From a virus: DNA of 50,369 nucleotides. The position numbers were made by a program, and so were the translations under genes. The DNA lies in the IMG/VR virus record IMGVR_UViG_3300031669_005085, positions 1 through 50,369 of that record, one strand, 5' to 3'. Position 1 is the stretch's first letter. Each line of letters begins with the position of its first letter. The notes beneath the pieces were generated by a model. That model was not told the origin of the DNA, did no database searches, and saw only the letters and a program-made list of their open reading frames with translations. Shown piece by piece: positions 1 through 6,585 of this stretch.

Positions 1-177
1 AAAAATGCCAAGGAACAAAATAAAATGTCAGAATTTAATGTTATTACCTGTTATATTATGAAAAGACTTGATGTATGGATAGGTGATTATAATGCCTAAC
101 ATTAATGTAACTAAATTTTAAATTTGGTATAAACTTAACAAAAGACCACAAAGACAATGTTTTATACATGTTGATAT
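1..177 (+). other. Partial cassette-array leader with attC-like 3' half
   Basis: No gene is seen here. Positions 95-123 (CTAACATTAATGTAACTAA...) recur almost unchanged at 441-469, giving a direct repeat either side of the first gene. Positions 122-172 resemble the 3' half of the attC-like site at 14634-14753 (shared TATAAACTTAA...AAGACCACA...CAATG). The matching 5' arm is not obvious, so this is probably a degenerate or rearranged cassette junction. Confidence 0.35.
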
Positions 178-192
178 GTGGCGTTAATTATT

Positions 193-408
193 ATGAGATT
201 TCACGTAAATAAATGGAACAAACGAGAGAAGGATTATACTATGTTAATTCTCACAGAGGAAGATATTGAGAACGAAAGTAATAAACATGTTGGTGCTGGT
301 TATGAAATATTAATTCTACCATCTAAGTATAAGGAAGTTCATTCTCAATATCTGGATATGGTTAGAATGTTGGCAACTGTTAGATGTGGTGAGGTAATCT
401 ACGTTTAA
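193..408 (+). CDS. Cassette-type hypothetical protein, 71 aa
   Basis: Soluble 71-residue orphan with an acidic centre and a hydrophobic C-terminal half (EILILPSKYKE). A GTG at 178 would lie inside the preceding attC-like GTT core, so the ATG at 193 is preferred; ATG 241 is possible. It is the first gene of the left cassette array. I do not recognise the family and infer no function. Confidence 0.55.
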   Translation: MRFHVNKWNKREKDYTMLILTEEDIENESNKHVGAGYEILILPSKYKEVHSQYLDMVRMLATVRCGEVIYV

Positions 409-482
409 TGCCACATAACGTTGAGTAGATGAAATGTGGCTAACATTAATGTAACTAATTTTTAAATTTAACGTATAATCAA

Positions 483-662
483 ATGGAAACAACTATTAAA
501 CAATTTTTATGTGATGTTTGTGGAAAAATAAAAATTGGAAATAAACATAAAATGTATGATGAAAATTGGAATTTAATATCTGGCTGTTACGAATGTGATG
601 ATTGTTTTAAAAATAGATTAAACACACAGATTAGTGATGATGACGGTTTAGAATATAAGTAA
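483..662 (+). CDS. Small zinc-ribbon-like protein, 59 aa
   Basis: Residues 10-13 form CDVC and residues 35-41 form CYECDDC, a spacing that suggests a small zinc ribbon. Such folds often bind nucleic acid, but nothing else shows a role. The last codons and stop lie inside the 5' arm of the next attC-like site (641-768), so the C-terminus (GLEYK) is encoded by that site. Confidence 0.6.
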   Translation: METTIKQFLCDVCGKIKIGNKHKMYDENWNLISGCYECDDCFKNRLNTQISDDDGLEYK

Positions 663-768
663 TAACCGATTTGAAACGATAAATTTGAAATTAAAAATAA
701 ATGTTAAACAGAAGTAGTAACTTAAATAAACAACATAACTCGGTTATTACTTATACACTTTGTTAGAC
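641..768 (+). other. attC-like cassette recombination site
   Basis: Arms ACGGTTTAGAATATAAGTAA and TTACTTATACACTTTGTTAG can pair across about 125 bases. The usual TAAC core is TGAC here. It is clearly homologous to the site at 48633-48762 in the right array, although the flanking genes differ. Confidence 0.65.
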
Positions 769-778
769 ACAGTTTATT

Positions 779-1027
779 ATGGCATATAGAATTTACACTG
801 AACGAAATTTGGCGGACACGACCAGAGACCCAGATGAAATGGTATTTGAAGAATTGGGGTATAGGTTTGATTTAGATGAAGCAAAGTCAGTTGCGACTAA
901 CTATATCAAAACAAAGTTCTTCCATAAAGATACTGAACTTAGAGAACGAAAGGATGGTACATATACTGCAACTGATTTTGCGAGTTATGGTGTAACAGTT
1001 ATAATAGAACCGATTACCATTTCATAA
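779..1027 (+). CDS. Cassette hypothetical protein, 82 aa
   Basis: Acidic soluble protein lying between two attC-like sites. Its ATG is 11 bases after the GTT core of the upstream site and its stop precedes the TAAC of the next. It has no signal peptide or membrane segment, and I do not recognise the family. Confidence 0.7.
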   Translation: MAYRIYTERNLADTTRDPDEMVFEELGYRFDLDEAKSVATNYIKTKFFHKDTELRERKDGTYTATDFASYGVTVIIEPITIS

Positions 1028-1032
1028 ATTGT

Positions 1033-1128
1033 GCATAACGGTTGGCGATATGGTTATGTGTGCCTACTATATCGCTGTCAATTTACTACAAACTTTCAAA
1101 GGCACATTAATTATATCGCTTGTTAGCG
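1033..1128 (+). other. attC-like site
   Basis: GCATAACGGTTGGCGATAT pairs with ATATCGCTTGTTAGCGG. Internal GTGTGCC/GGCACA arms are also complementary. The organisation is that of an integron attC (5' AAC core, two arms, 3' GTT core). Confidence 0.75.
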
Positions 1129-1146
1129 GTTGTTTTTGAGTAAATT

Positions 1147-1281
1147 ATGGATATAAGAATAGTTGATAGAAAATATTTAATCGGTGGCAAATGGCTACGA
1201 TTTCAGAAAATGAACGGAGTAAAGTTAGTTGGTTGGAAAATCGCAATAGGTCGTTACGAAATACGGTTCTATTTAAAATAA
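1147..1281 (+). CDS. Cassette hypothetical protein, 44 aa
   Basis: Very basic 44-residue peptide (begins MDIRIVDRKYL, ends EIRFYLK) that fills the space between two attC-like sites. The ATG is 19 bases after the GTT core, and the stop TAA directly precedes CGCTAAC. The Lys/Arg and aromatic richness would suit nucleic-acid binding, but that is only a guess. Confidence 0.55.
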   Translation: MDIRIVDRKYLIGGKWLRFQKMNGVKLVGWKIAIGRYEIRFYLK

Positions 1282-1282
1282 C

Positions 1283-1404
1283 CGCTAACGGCTACGTGTA
1301 TGGCACGTTGCTAACACAAAATTAAATTAGAATTACAAACTTAAAATAAATTAAAATGGAAAATACGAAGAATGAAAAGCAATGTGCTATACACGATGTT
1401 AGCA
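1283..1404 (+). other. attC-like site with long spacer
   Basis: GCTAACGGCTACGTGTATGG and the arm ending in GCTATACACGATGTTAGC are complementary. The 3' arm lies inside the longer form of the next open reading frame, which argues that the true start of that gene is downstream of the site. Confidence 0.65.
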
Positions 1405-1427
1405 ACAGTTATTGCGTAAGAAGACAT

Positions 1428-1562
1428 ATGTTTTTTGCTGTAACAAATCCAATTATGTGTGAAAATTTAACCAAAGATGAAGCAGAAGCATTATGCGAAA
1501 AACTGAATTATGAGGAATTGGATAATACATATGTTCACTATGAGGTGCATAATTGTTACTAA
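1428..1562 (+). CDS. Cassette hypothetical protein, 44 aa (68 aa if started at 1356)
   Basis: The frame opens at ATG 1356, but codons 1-16 or so fall inside the attC-like arm and GTT core. The ATG at 1428 is the first after the site and gives an acidic 44-residue protein with a short predicted helix (LTKDEAEALCEKL). The stop TAA is part of the next TACTAAC core. No family recognised. Confidence 0.55.
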   Translation: MFFAVTNPIMCENLTKDEAEALCEKLNYEELDNTYVHYEVHNCY

Positions 1563-1647
1563 CGGTTGAGGCTAAGAGCAGTTGCCTTAAATACTGCTCA
1601 AAATTTGCACTATGCTTGATGGCAATTGCTTTTAGCCTTTGTTAGTG
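1557..1647 (+). other. attC-like site
   Basis: CTAACGGTTGAGGCTAAGAG faces CTTTTAGCCTTTGTTAGTGG, with inner arms CAGTTGCC/GGCAATTG. It overlaps the stop codon of the upstream gene. Confidence 0.78.
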
Positions 1648-1671
1648 GCTGGTGCGGTAAATTAAACTAAA

Positions 1672-1905
1672 ATGAAAATAGAACTTAAAGATTTAGAAGT
1701 GGGTAACAAAGTGTGGTGTGGTGGTGATAGCGGATTTTGCCACGATGACATAGAGCAAGTTGATAAAATTGATTGGAAATTCGATGAAGATACTGGTGAA
1801 AAATACAAGGTAATTATTTTGAGTGGTGGTCGAAAATTTGATAGCAGAGATGGAAATCCAATGACACCACCAACGGCATACTATCTTATGGCAACGGAAC
1901 AATAG
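1672..1905 (+). CDS. Cassette hypothetical protein, 77 aa
   Basis: Acidic soluble protein starting MKIELKDLEVGNKVW, with alternating hydrophobic strands and Gly turns that suggest a small beta-barrel. This N-terminal pattern is common in small proteins of mixed function, so no role is assigned. It stands alone between two attC-like sites. Confidence 0.7.
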   Translation: MKIELKDLEVGNKVWCGGDSGFCHDDIEQVDKIDWKFDEDTGEKYKVIILSGGRKFDSRDGNPMTPPTAYYLMATEQ

Positions 1906-1912
1906 CACTTGC

Positions 1913-2005
1913 CACTAACGTATGGTTGTATGAAACGTAGCCTTGCACGACACTTAACATTAAACACTAACCTTAATTGGCTATGTTTTATACAACGTGT
2001 TAGGT
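1913..2005 (+). other. attC-like site
   Basis: CACTAACGTATGGTTGTATG pairs with TATACAACGTGTTAGGTG, with inner arms ACGTAGCC/GGCTATGT. It lies 7 bases after the upstream stop codon. Confidence 0.75.
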
Positions 2006-2050
2006 GCTGTACGGTAAATAACCGATAAACTTAATTAAAAGAACAAAACT

Positions 2051-2320
2051 ATGAGTAAGCAGAAAACTAAAAAAGAAGCACGGAAGAAGCAATTGAATAT
2101 ACACGCTGTTATATGCAGTACTTTGAACGATTTTAGAAACAACGGTGCTGCTTGGCAAAGTCAAATAATGGCTGACCGATTATTGATAAAATTAAAAGAA
2201 TTACTACCTAAAGATGACTGGTGGAAATTAAAAGTAGCACACAGCCATTATTTGACTGGTGAAGGTGCTGAGGAACTATATGATGTATGTAAGGAGCTTA
2301 GTGAAAAGTATTGCATATAA
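2051..2320 (+). CDS. Cassette hypothetical protein, 89 aa
   Basis: Lys-rich N-terminus (MSKQKTKKEARKKQ) followed by a predicted helical body (residues 15-85) without membrane segments. The stop TAA is the TAA of the following ATATAAC core. A charged tail plus small helical domain is compatible with nucleic-acid binding, but I recognise no family. Confidence 0.7.
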   Translation: MSKQKTKKEARKKQLNIHAVICSTLNDFRNNGAAWQSQIMADRLLIKLKELLPKDDWWKLKVAHSHYLTGEGAEELYDVCKELSEKYCI

Positions 2321-2435
2321 CGGTTGCAAATATAAGCAGTTATTAACCAAAGTTAATTAGAAGAACAAAAATTAATATTAACCAACAACATTTATTTGAA
2401 AGTAATGAAATAATTGCTTATATTTGTTGTTATAA
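2315..2435 (+). other. attC-like site
   Basis: ATAACGGTTGCAAATATAAG pairs with CTTATATTTGTTGTTATAAA. The arms are near-perfect and the spacer is about 70 bases. It supplies the stop codon of the upstream gene. Confidence 0.75.
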
Positions 2436-2446
2436 ACAGTATTTTT

Positions 2447-2593
2447 ATGAATGAACTTGGAGAGTATTTAAAAGTAATAAATGATAATATATTTATTGTT
2501 ATTGTGCTAATATCAGTTATTATTGTTGGTGTTATGATAACAATAAATATTGGTAAATGGTTAATTAAGATGTTTAAAAAATATTGTTTATAA
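2447..2593 (+). CDS. Single-pass membrane micro-protein, 48 aa
   Basis: Residues 15-36 (FIVIVLISVIIVGVMITINI) form one clear transmembrane helix with a short N-terminal region and a basic C-terminal tail (KWLIKMFKKYCL). The size and charge pattern resemble membrane-active toxins or small membrane regulators found in cassette arrays, but that is inference. Its stop TAA is the TAA of the next TTATAAC core. Confidence 0.6.
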   Translation: MNELGEYLKVINDNIFIVIVLISVIIVGVMITINIGKWLIKMFKKYCL

Positions 2594-2681
2594 CGGTTGG
2601 GTGTATGAGAAGGTTTGCTTAGATGGACTTTCAATTTACCACAACTGCCGATAGCAAACTTTCTTATACACCTTGTTATGC
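2588..2681 (+). other. attC-like site
   Basis: TAACGGTTGGGTGTATGAGA pairs with TCTTATACACCTTGTTATGC, with inner AGGTTTGCT/AGCAAACTT arms. It is one of the clearest sites in the window. Confidence 0.8.
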
Positions 2682-2792
2682 TCTCGTGCCGACTTATTAA
2701 GAACAAAACTTAATTTGAAACACGAAAGAAAAACAAAAAGAATTTTAGGGTGGATTTTTTAAAATTGAATATTTATATATAAATATAAAACT

Positions 2793-3233
2793 ATGAGTGA
2801 AGATATACGCAAAATGATTGATAAGGTAAAAAACTTTAAGCAATTTGTGAATGAACAAGTTGAAACTTTGGAAGATAGATTGAAAACTAAATTACTTTCA
2901 ATTGGTGGAAATGATGTTAAATTAGGATTAGATACCGAAGAAGAACAAAGTAGAATGCTTAATGATGGTAGAATATATAGTGAAAAAGTAAATTTTGTTA
3001 GTGGAATACCAAACCAATGCCACAGAAATGTATCTGATAAATATCAGAAATCTGCTAAACATGGATTTAAAATTGTAAGTGGGTATGCGTTAAATAATGG
3101 TGGTTGGTTACAACATTCATGGGGATTTAATAAAAATGGTATTATTGAAACAACTAAAATAAAATTTGATGCTTATTATGGATATGAATTAACACCAGAA
3201 GAAAGTGATGAATTTTGTTTTTCAAATTATTAA
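2793..3233 (+). CDS. Cassette protein, 146 aa, possible Cys-His hydrolase fold
   Basis: Largest gene of the left array. Residues 1-40 are a predicted amphipathic helix. The rest has conserved-looking features: CHRNV (Cys76-His77), GWLQHSWG (His108) and IIETT (Glu119). That order could be a papain- or transglutaminase-like Cys-His-acid triad, but I cannot show it. There is no signal peptide. The gap 2682-2792 holds only the leader; after the stop, 3237-3302 is non-coding up to the next site. Confidence 0.7.
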   Translation: MSEDIRKMIDKVKNFKQFVNEQVETLEDRLKTKLLSIGGNDVKLGLDTEEEQSRMLNDGRIYSEKVNFVSGIPNQCHRNVSDKYQKSAKHGFKIVSGYALNNGGWLQHSWGFNKNGIIETTKIKFDAYYGYELTPEESDEFCFSNY

Positions 3234-3302
3234 AGTGCGTTGGGAAAATTCTTTTTGTTTTCATCACGAAACTCAAATTGAAATACTGAACTAAGGCATG
3301 GA

Positions 3303-3431
3303 GCATAACGTTTCGCAGGTATAACCAGTAAAGGATTAAAAACAATAAATTTTAAAATATGAAAAAGTTAATAGAAAAGATTAAGGCTAAATTCAGCAGA
3401 AACCCTTTATTGGTTATACCTGCTGTTAGCG
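3303..3431 (+). other. attC-like site of the duplicated cassette
   Basis: GCATAACGTTTCGCAGGTAT pairs with ATACCTGCTGTTAGCGG, and the inner arms AACCAGTAAAGG/CCTTTATTGGTT continue the stem. The identical arm pair occurs on the opposite strand at 13907-14035. Confidence 0.8.
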
Positions 3432-3602
3432 GTAGTTGTGAACAGCCACAATCTAAAGGAGATTTAGTTCCGCTTATTTGGATGATTGAAGAATTACGAA
3501 GAAGAGAAGGTGGTTGCACAATGAATGAACTTATTGCAGAGGCAAAGCGGAACTTTGAAGGTATTGAACAGATTAAACACCGTACAATCAATTACCGCTA
3601 AC
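3306..3602 (+). repeat. Duplicated cassette unit, copy A (297 bp, inverted copy at 13736-14032)
   Basis: From TAACGTTTCG to the closing CGCTAAC the 297 bases read the same as the reverse complement of 13736-14032, by eye without mismatch. Similarity stops exactly at the TAAC cores: the left flank is GCA here and AAC there, the right flank GCCATAG here and TCGTTTA there. The unit contains an attC-like site followed by a gene, not a gene followed by attC. Confidence 0.9.
3482..3601 (+). CDS. Duplicated cassette protein, 39 aa (80 aa from ATG 3359)
   Basis: A frame is open from ATG 3359, giving 80 residues, but its first 24 codons fall inside the attC-like arms. ATG 3482 is a conservative start that yields a helical Arg/Glu-rich 39-mer (MIEELRRREGG...). 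An AAGGAG lies at 3457-3462. The stop TAA is supplied by the following CGCTAAC core. An identical copy is at 13737-13856. Function unknown. Confidence 0.5.
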   Translation: MIEELRRREGGCTMNELIAEAKRNFEGIEQIKHRTINYR

Positions 3603-3730
3603 GCCATAGCAGCTTTGCGTTCGTGCTGCATTTAAAAAACGAACGCTTCACTTAAAAACAAATTTTGATATGAAAACGAAACTTGACAACACCACTAAAC
3701 CGCAGCATGACGCAAAACTGCCTGTTATAA
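3596..3730 (+). other. attC-like site with long spacer
   Basis: CTAACGCCATAGCAGCTTTG with the arm GCGTTCGTGCTGC can pair with GCAGCATGACGCAAAACTGC followed by CTGTTATAAG. The 3' arm lies inside the coding frame of the next gene. Confidence 0.6.
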
Positions 3731-3876
3731 GCCGTGCTTCTAAGATTAAGAAAGCAAGGGATATAGCTGGTAAAATATTCGTGTTGTATGATGAAAAGGA
3801 CAAGACAGGTGATTGGGAGCTGAACAAGGCCACAGATGCTATTTACGCTTACATAAAGGAATTGGAGCAGTCATAG
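3670..3876 (+). CDS. Cassette hypothetical protein, 68 aa
   Basis: The ATG at 3670 lies in the spacer of the preceding attC-like site, so about 20 N-terminal residues are encoded by its 3' arm. There is no later in-frame ATG. The remaining part (residues 22-68) is a predicted helical domain (ASKIKKARDIAGKIF...AIYAYIKELEQS). Last gene of the left array; no family recognised. Confidence 0.55.
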   Translation: MKTKLDNTTKPQHDAKLPVISRASKIKKARDIAGKIFVLYDEKDKTGDWELNKATDAIYAYIKELEQS

Positions 3877-3885
3877 CATGGCTTA

Positions 3886-3953
3886 TAACTCGTTTATATA
3901 TACACTTTTACTTAGGAACAATTATCTTAATATCAGTATATTATACCATAAAA
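3886..3953 (+). repeat. Array/phage junction repeat with truncated gene start
   Basis: TAACTCGTTTATATATACAC followed by TTTACTTAGGAACAAT and ATATCAG...TTATACCATAAAA matches, in reverse, the leader and first codons of the gene at 47433-47654. Here the start codon is lost (ATTATC instead of ATGACC), so this is a broken 5' remnant of that gene family. Confidence 0.8.
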
Positions 3954-3961
3954 AATCAACT

Positions 3962-4396
3962 ATGGAAAAGCAATTTGTTAATCATGAAATAGCATTAAAA
4001 TTTAAAGAATTAGATTTTAATGAACCGTGTTTGGGTGCATATATGGGGAATAAATTAGTGATTTTAGGTGATAGTCCACTAGAATTATCTATAAAGGCAC
4101 GTGAAATTAATAACTATATTAAAGCACCACTTTGGCAGCAAGCAATTCAATGGTTTATTGATAAACATAATATCTGGATTGGAGTAGACACTTCATTAAT
4201 CCGTTTTTATAATGATAGTCATGAATTATTACCTCGTAAGTTTCAATTTGTTATTGAAGATTTAAATGATAATGATTCTAACTATTTATATCATTCAGCA
4301 GATGAAGATATGTTTTTTGATAATCCTATAGAAGCAAATACTCAAGCAATTTTAAAAATGATTAAGATAATTAGCAATAAGCAAAAAATTTTGTAA
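3962..4396 (+). CDS. Phage-type hypothetical protein, 144 aa
   Basis: Soluble protein with the pattern (IALKFKELDF...APLWQQAIQWFIDKHNIWI...ANTQAILKMIKII) shared with the two genes at 15295-15657 and 15647-16066: an opening 'ALKF/AKLA' helix, an aromatic helix ending in (F/L)R(E/D)(K/E)HNI, and a closing helix. I know this family as small proteins common in Bacteroidota phages; the role is unknown. An ATG at 3878 would start within the junction repeat, so ATG 3962 is chosen. Confidence 0.75.
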   Translation: MEKQFVNHEIALKFKELDFNEPCLGAYMGNKLVILGDSPLELSIKAREINNYIKAPLWQQAIQWFIDKHNIWIGVDTSLIRFYNDSHELLPRKFQFVIEDLNDNDSNYLYHSADEDMFFDNPIEANTQAILKMIKIISNKQKIL

Positions 4397-4420
4397 CAAA
4401 ATCAAATTTCTTTCGTAGAG
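4392..4420 (+). promoter_or_regulatory. Possible + strand copy of the shared promoter element
   Basis: TGTAAC, 16 bases, CGTAGAG: same spacer as the - strand elements but a weaker downstream box. It precedes the 4520-5606 gene pair by about 100 bases. Confidence 0.4.
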
Positions 4421-4519
4421 GATAAAAACAATTTGTTGAAACAGTTATAAGTATATTATATAAATAACTTGCAGGTTTCAATATTTCTCAATACATTTAC
4501 AAACACAAAAATTAAATAT

Positions 4520-4765
4520 ATGAAATTTTTACTTGGAATTAGAAACAACGTTAAAAGATTATGGTATTCAGTCATATACATGATTGTAAACTTCATAGTC
4601 ATTTTTGGATTAGTATGTCCATATCTTATTAGCTATGATGACGATGCAATGGTATTCATAGGTGTATTCGTATTTATTGCGGATATTTCGCATCTAATGT
4701 TCTTTTTTGTTAAACTAATTAAATCCTTTAACTTAAATAAAAATGAAAATGAGAAAAATTCTTAA
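4520..4765 (+). CDS. Two-helix membrane protein, 81 aa
   Basis: Two hydrophobic segments (about residues 16-38 and 43-66) separated by an acidic loop (SYDDDAM), with a Lys/Asn-rich C-terminal tail. The frame is open from 4469, but ATG 4520 gives a more natural N-terminus with a basic start. It overlaps the SPFH lipoprotein gene by 17 bases, so the two are probably translated together and may act together at the host membrane. Confidence 0.65.
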   Translation: MKFLLGIRNNVKRLWYSVIYMIVNFIVIFGLVCPYLISYDDDAMVFIGVFVFIADISHLMFFFVKLIKSFNLNKNENEKNS

Positions 4766-5606
4766 ATTGATGTTGGTAATGATGACAACCACTTTAATGC
4801 TATCAAGTTGTTCGAAAGTTCCAGCAGGTTATGTTGGTGTTAAAGTTTACCTTTATGGTGGCAATAAGGGTGTTGACCAAGAAGTTCTGGGTGTTGGTCG
4901 ATACTGGATTGGTATGAACAAGGAATTGTATATCTATCCCACCTTTATGATGGTTTATCCATTTACTCAGGATAAGACCGAAGGCAGTCCAAATGATGAG
5001 AGCATTAGATTTCAATCATTAGAAGGTATTAGTTGTAATGTTGATGTTGCAGTAATGTGTCATGCAAATCCAGCAAAGGTAGCAACACTATTTCAAAAGT
5101 ATCGAGAATCAATGCCTGACATTATTAAGAATTTTATACGACAGGACATCAGTAATTACTTTGTTGAAAATAGTAGCAAATTAAGCATTTCTGATCTCTA
5201 TAGTTCTAAAAAAATTGAACTGATTAGAGGCGTGAAAAATGAACTACGCACAAAGTTAGATACATTTGGTTTAATAATTGACGATATTGCATATAAGTCA
5301 GATATTAGATTTCCAAAGGAAGTGTCTGCAGCAATTATTGCTAAAATACAAGCAACCCAAATTGCAATTCAAAAACAGAATGAGTTGGTTCAAGCACAGG
5401 CTGATGCTAATAAAGCAGTTGCACAAGCAGAGGGACAAGCAAAATCAATTCTTGAGGTAGCCACTGCGCAAGCACAGGCAAATAGATTGCTGAATGCTAG
5501 TATTACTTCAACTCTGGTTAACTATAAAGCAATTGAAAAGTGGAATGGACAACTACCTACCTACACTGGTGGTGGAGCAATACCTTTTCTAAATCTTAAA
5601 CAATAG
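4749..5606 (+). CDS. SPFH/prohibitin-type lipoprotein
   Basis: From ATG 4749 the 285-residue protein starts with a lipoprotein signal (MRKILKLMLVMM...LSSC, lipid-modified Cys21). An SPFH/band-7 domain follows (about 25-200), then an Ala/Gln-rich coiled coil (about 200-255). Such proteins form membrane-bound rings or scaffolds, and prohibitins associate with FtsH-type proteases. This window also encodes an AAA/M41 protease (35265-37205), so a partnership is a reasonable inference. An upstream ATG at 4743 adds two residues. Confidence 0.88.
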   Translation: MRKILKLMLVMMTTTLMLSSCSKVPAGYVGVKVYLYGGNKGVDQEVLGVGRYWIGMNKELYIYPTFMMVYPFTQDKTEGSPNDESIRFQSLEGISCNVDVAVMCHANPAKVATLFQKYRESMPDIIKNFIRQDISNYFVENSSKLSISDLYSSKKIELIRGVKNELRTKLDTFGLIIDDIAYKSDIRFPKEVSAAIIAKIQATQIAIQKQNELVQAQADANKAVAQAEGQAKSILEVATAQAQANRLLNASITSTLVNYKAIEKWNGQLPTYTGGGAIPFLNLKQ

Positions 5607-5626
5607 TATTAAACTGTTGTAGCAAT

Positions 5627-5657
5627 AAAAAAGGAACCATTTAGGTTCCTTTTTTTA
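5627..5657 (+). terminator. Rho-independent terminator
   Basis: Stem AAGGAACC/GGTTCCTT with loop ATTTA, followed by a run of seven T. It closes the + strand SPFH operon and is also A-rich on the other side, so it may work in both directions between convergent genes. Confidence 0.85.
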
Positions 5658-5675
5658 TTTGTAATATATGTGAAT

Positions 5676-6095
5676 TTAAAATCCCTTTGGTTCGTCAAAG
5701 ATAACATTCCAGTCGTTTAGTGATTGCCAACCGCTATTTTTTGTTAATATTTCTAATTTTGTGGATGGAATTGCATCGAAAGTAATATACTCATCACCTT
5801 TATTATTTTTTATCCTTGGTGAGAGCATAAATTCATCATCTAACTTAGTTCGTAAAACAACCATATTGGTATTACCACCTTTTGCATTGGCATAATAATT
5901 GGCGTAATTTAAATCGTTTGTAAATGAAATGGATGGATATGCTTCGCCAGTTCTATTAGGCTTCATATACCCATCCTTTTGTATGTTTAATGCCTGTCCT
6001 TTGCCTGTTCCATGATAAATATATTTATCATGCTGATTGTTTTCATTTAAAAATTCGATGATTATATTTGAAATGAATTTTCTATTATATTTCAT
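5676..6095 (-). CDS. ADP-ribosyltransferase-like protein, about 140 aa
   Basis: Carries YHGT near the start, GYMKPNRTGEAYPSISFTND in the middle and GDEYITFDAIP near the end. The H...(S)xSFT...E order resembles the ART fold (ADP-ribosyltransferases and RNA 2'-phosphotransferases), as seen in several phage effectors. Enzyme activity is inferred only. The frame also opens upstream (GTG 6131, ATG 6104) in a tandem duplication; ATG 6095 (MKYNRKF) is chosen. Confidence 0.6.
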   Translation of the reverse strand: MKYNRKFISNIIIEFLNENNQHDKYIYHGTGKGQALNIQKDGYMKPNRTGEAYPSISFTNDLNYANYYANAKGGNTNMVVLRTKLDDEFMLSPRIKNNKGDEYITFDAIPSTKLEILTKNSGWQSLNDWNVIFDEPKGF

Positions 6096-6214
6096 ATTAC
6101 GCATTTGTGTATAAATAGTGTTTTTTATCACAAAATTCGATGATTATATTTGAAATGAATTTTCTATTATATTTCATATTACGCATTTGTGTATAAATAG
6201 TGTTTTTTATCACA
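6051..6214. repeat. Tandem 82-bp direct duplication
   Basis: 6051-6132 and 6133-6214 are the same 82-base sequence by eye. The unit contains the 5' end and leader of the ART-like gene and extends to the 3' end of the IS-disrupted gene. Lack of visible divergence suggests a recent event. Confidence 0.9.
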
Positions 6215-6572
6215 AAAACGGACTATTTATTGTATCCTCCATATCTTCATCAGCAAGTTCTTTTAGTCTATCTGCAATCATATATAAACCTTCGGGTCCA
6301 TATTTATCTAACAGTGCATTAAAATTGATTTCCCTATCCATATCTTCCAATATTTCACGTAACCCATCTTCATTCACGGACTGCTTTAGCATATTTTTAA
6401 TATCTTCCATATCTTGGGGTTTATTTTTGGATTCTATTTCTCCTAAAACTAAATCTGTAATATCTTCATCATAAAGATAGGTGTCAGTACCATCCCAAAT
6501 TGACCACGAATACTTATATCCAAGTAAATCGAAGCATTCTGCTCCATCATAAGTATTTTGACATAAATATAC
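6210..6572 (-). pseudogene. 3' part of IS-disrupted phage gene
   Basis: An open frame without start runs from the transposon edge: VYLCQNTYDGAECFDLLGY..., then a Glu/Asp-rich helical tail. Together with the 31 codons at 8789-8881 it rebuilds an uninterrupted protein of about 151 residues. The (Y/F)LCQN..DGA.C...LGYKYSW signature belongs, as I recall it, to a small beta-rich protein family widespread in Bacteroidota phages, of unknown function. An internal ATG at 6410 could still allow the C-terminal 66 residues to be made. Confidence 0.75.
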
Positions 6573-6585
6573 CGTTCAAAAAAAT

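Noticed and set aside
6051-6214. Tandem 82-bp repeat as transposon target duplication or origin iterons
   Set aside because: Only two units, containing a gene start, with no transposon between them; better explained as simple duplication.
6187-6474. + strand open frame rich in Ser/Ile
   Set aside because: Antisense to the 3' part of the IS-disrupted gene, which has recognisable protein signature on the other strand.
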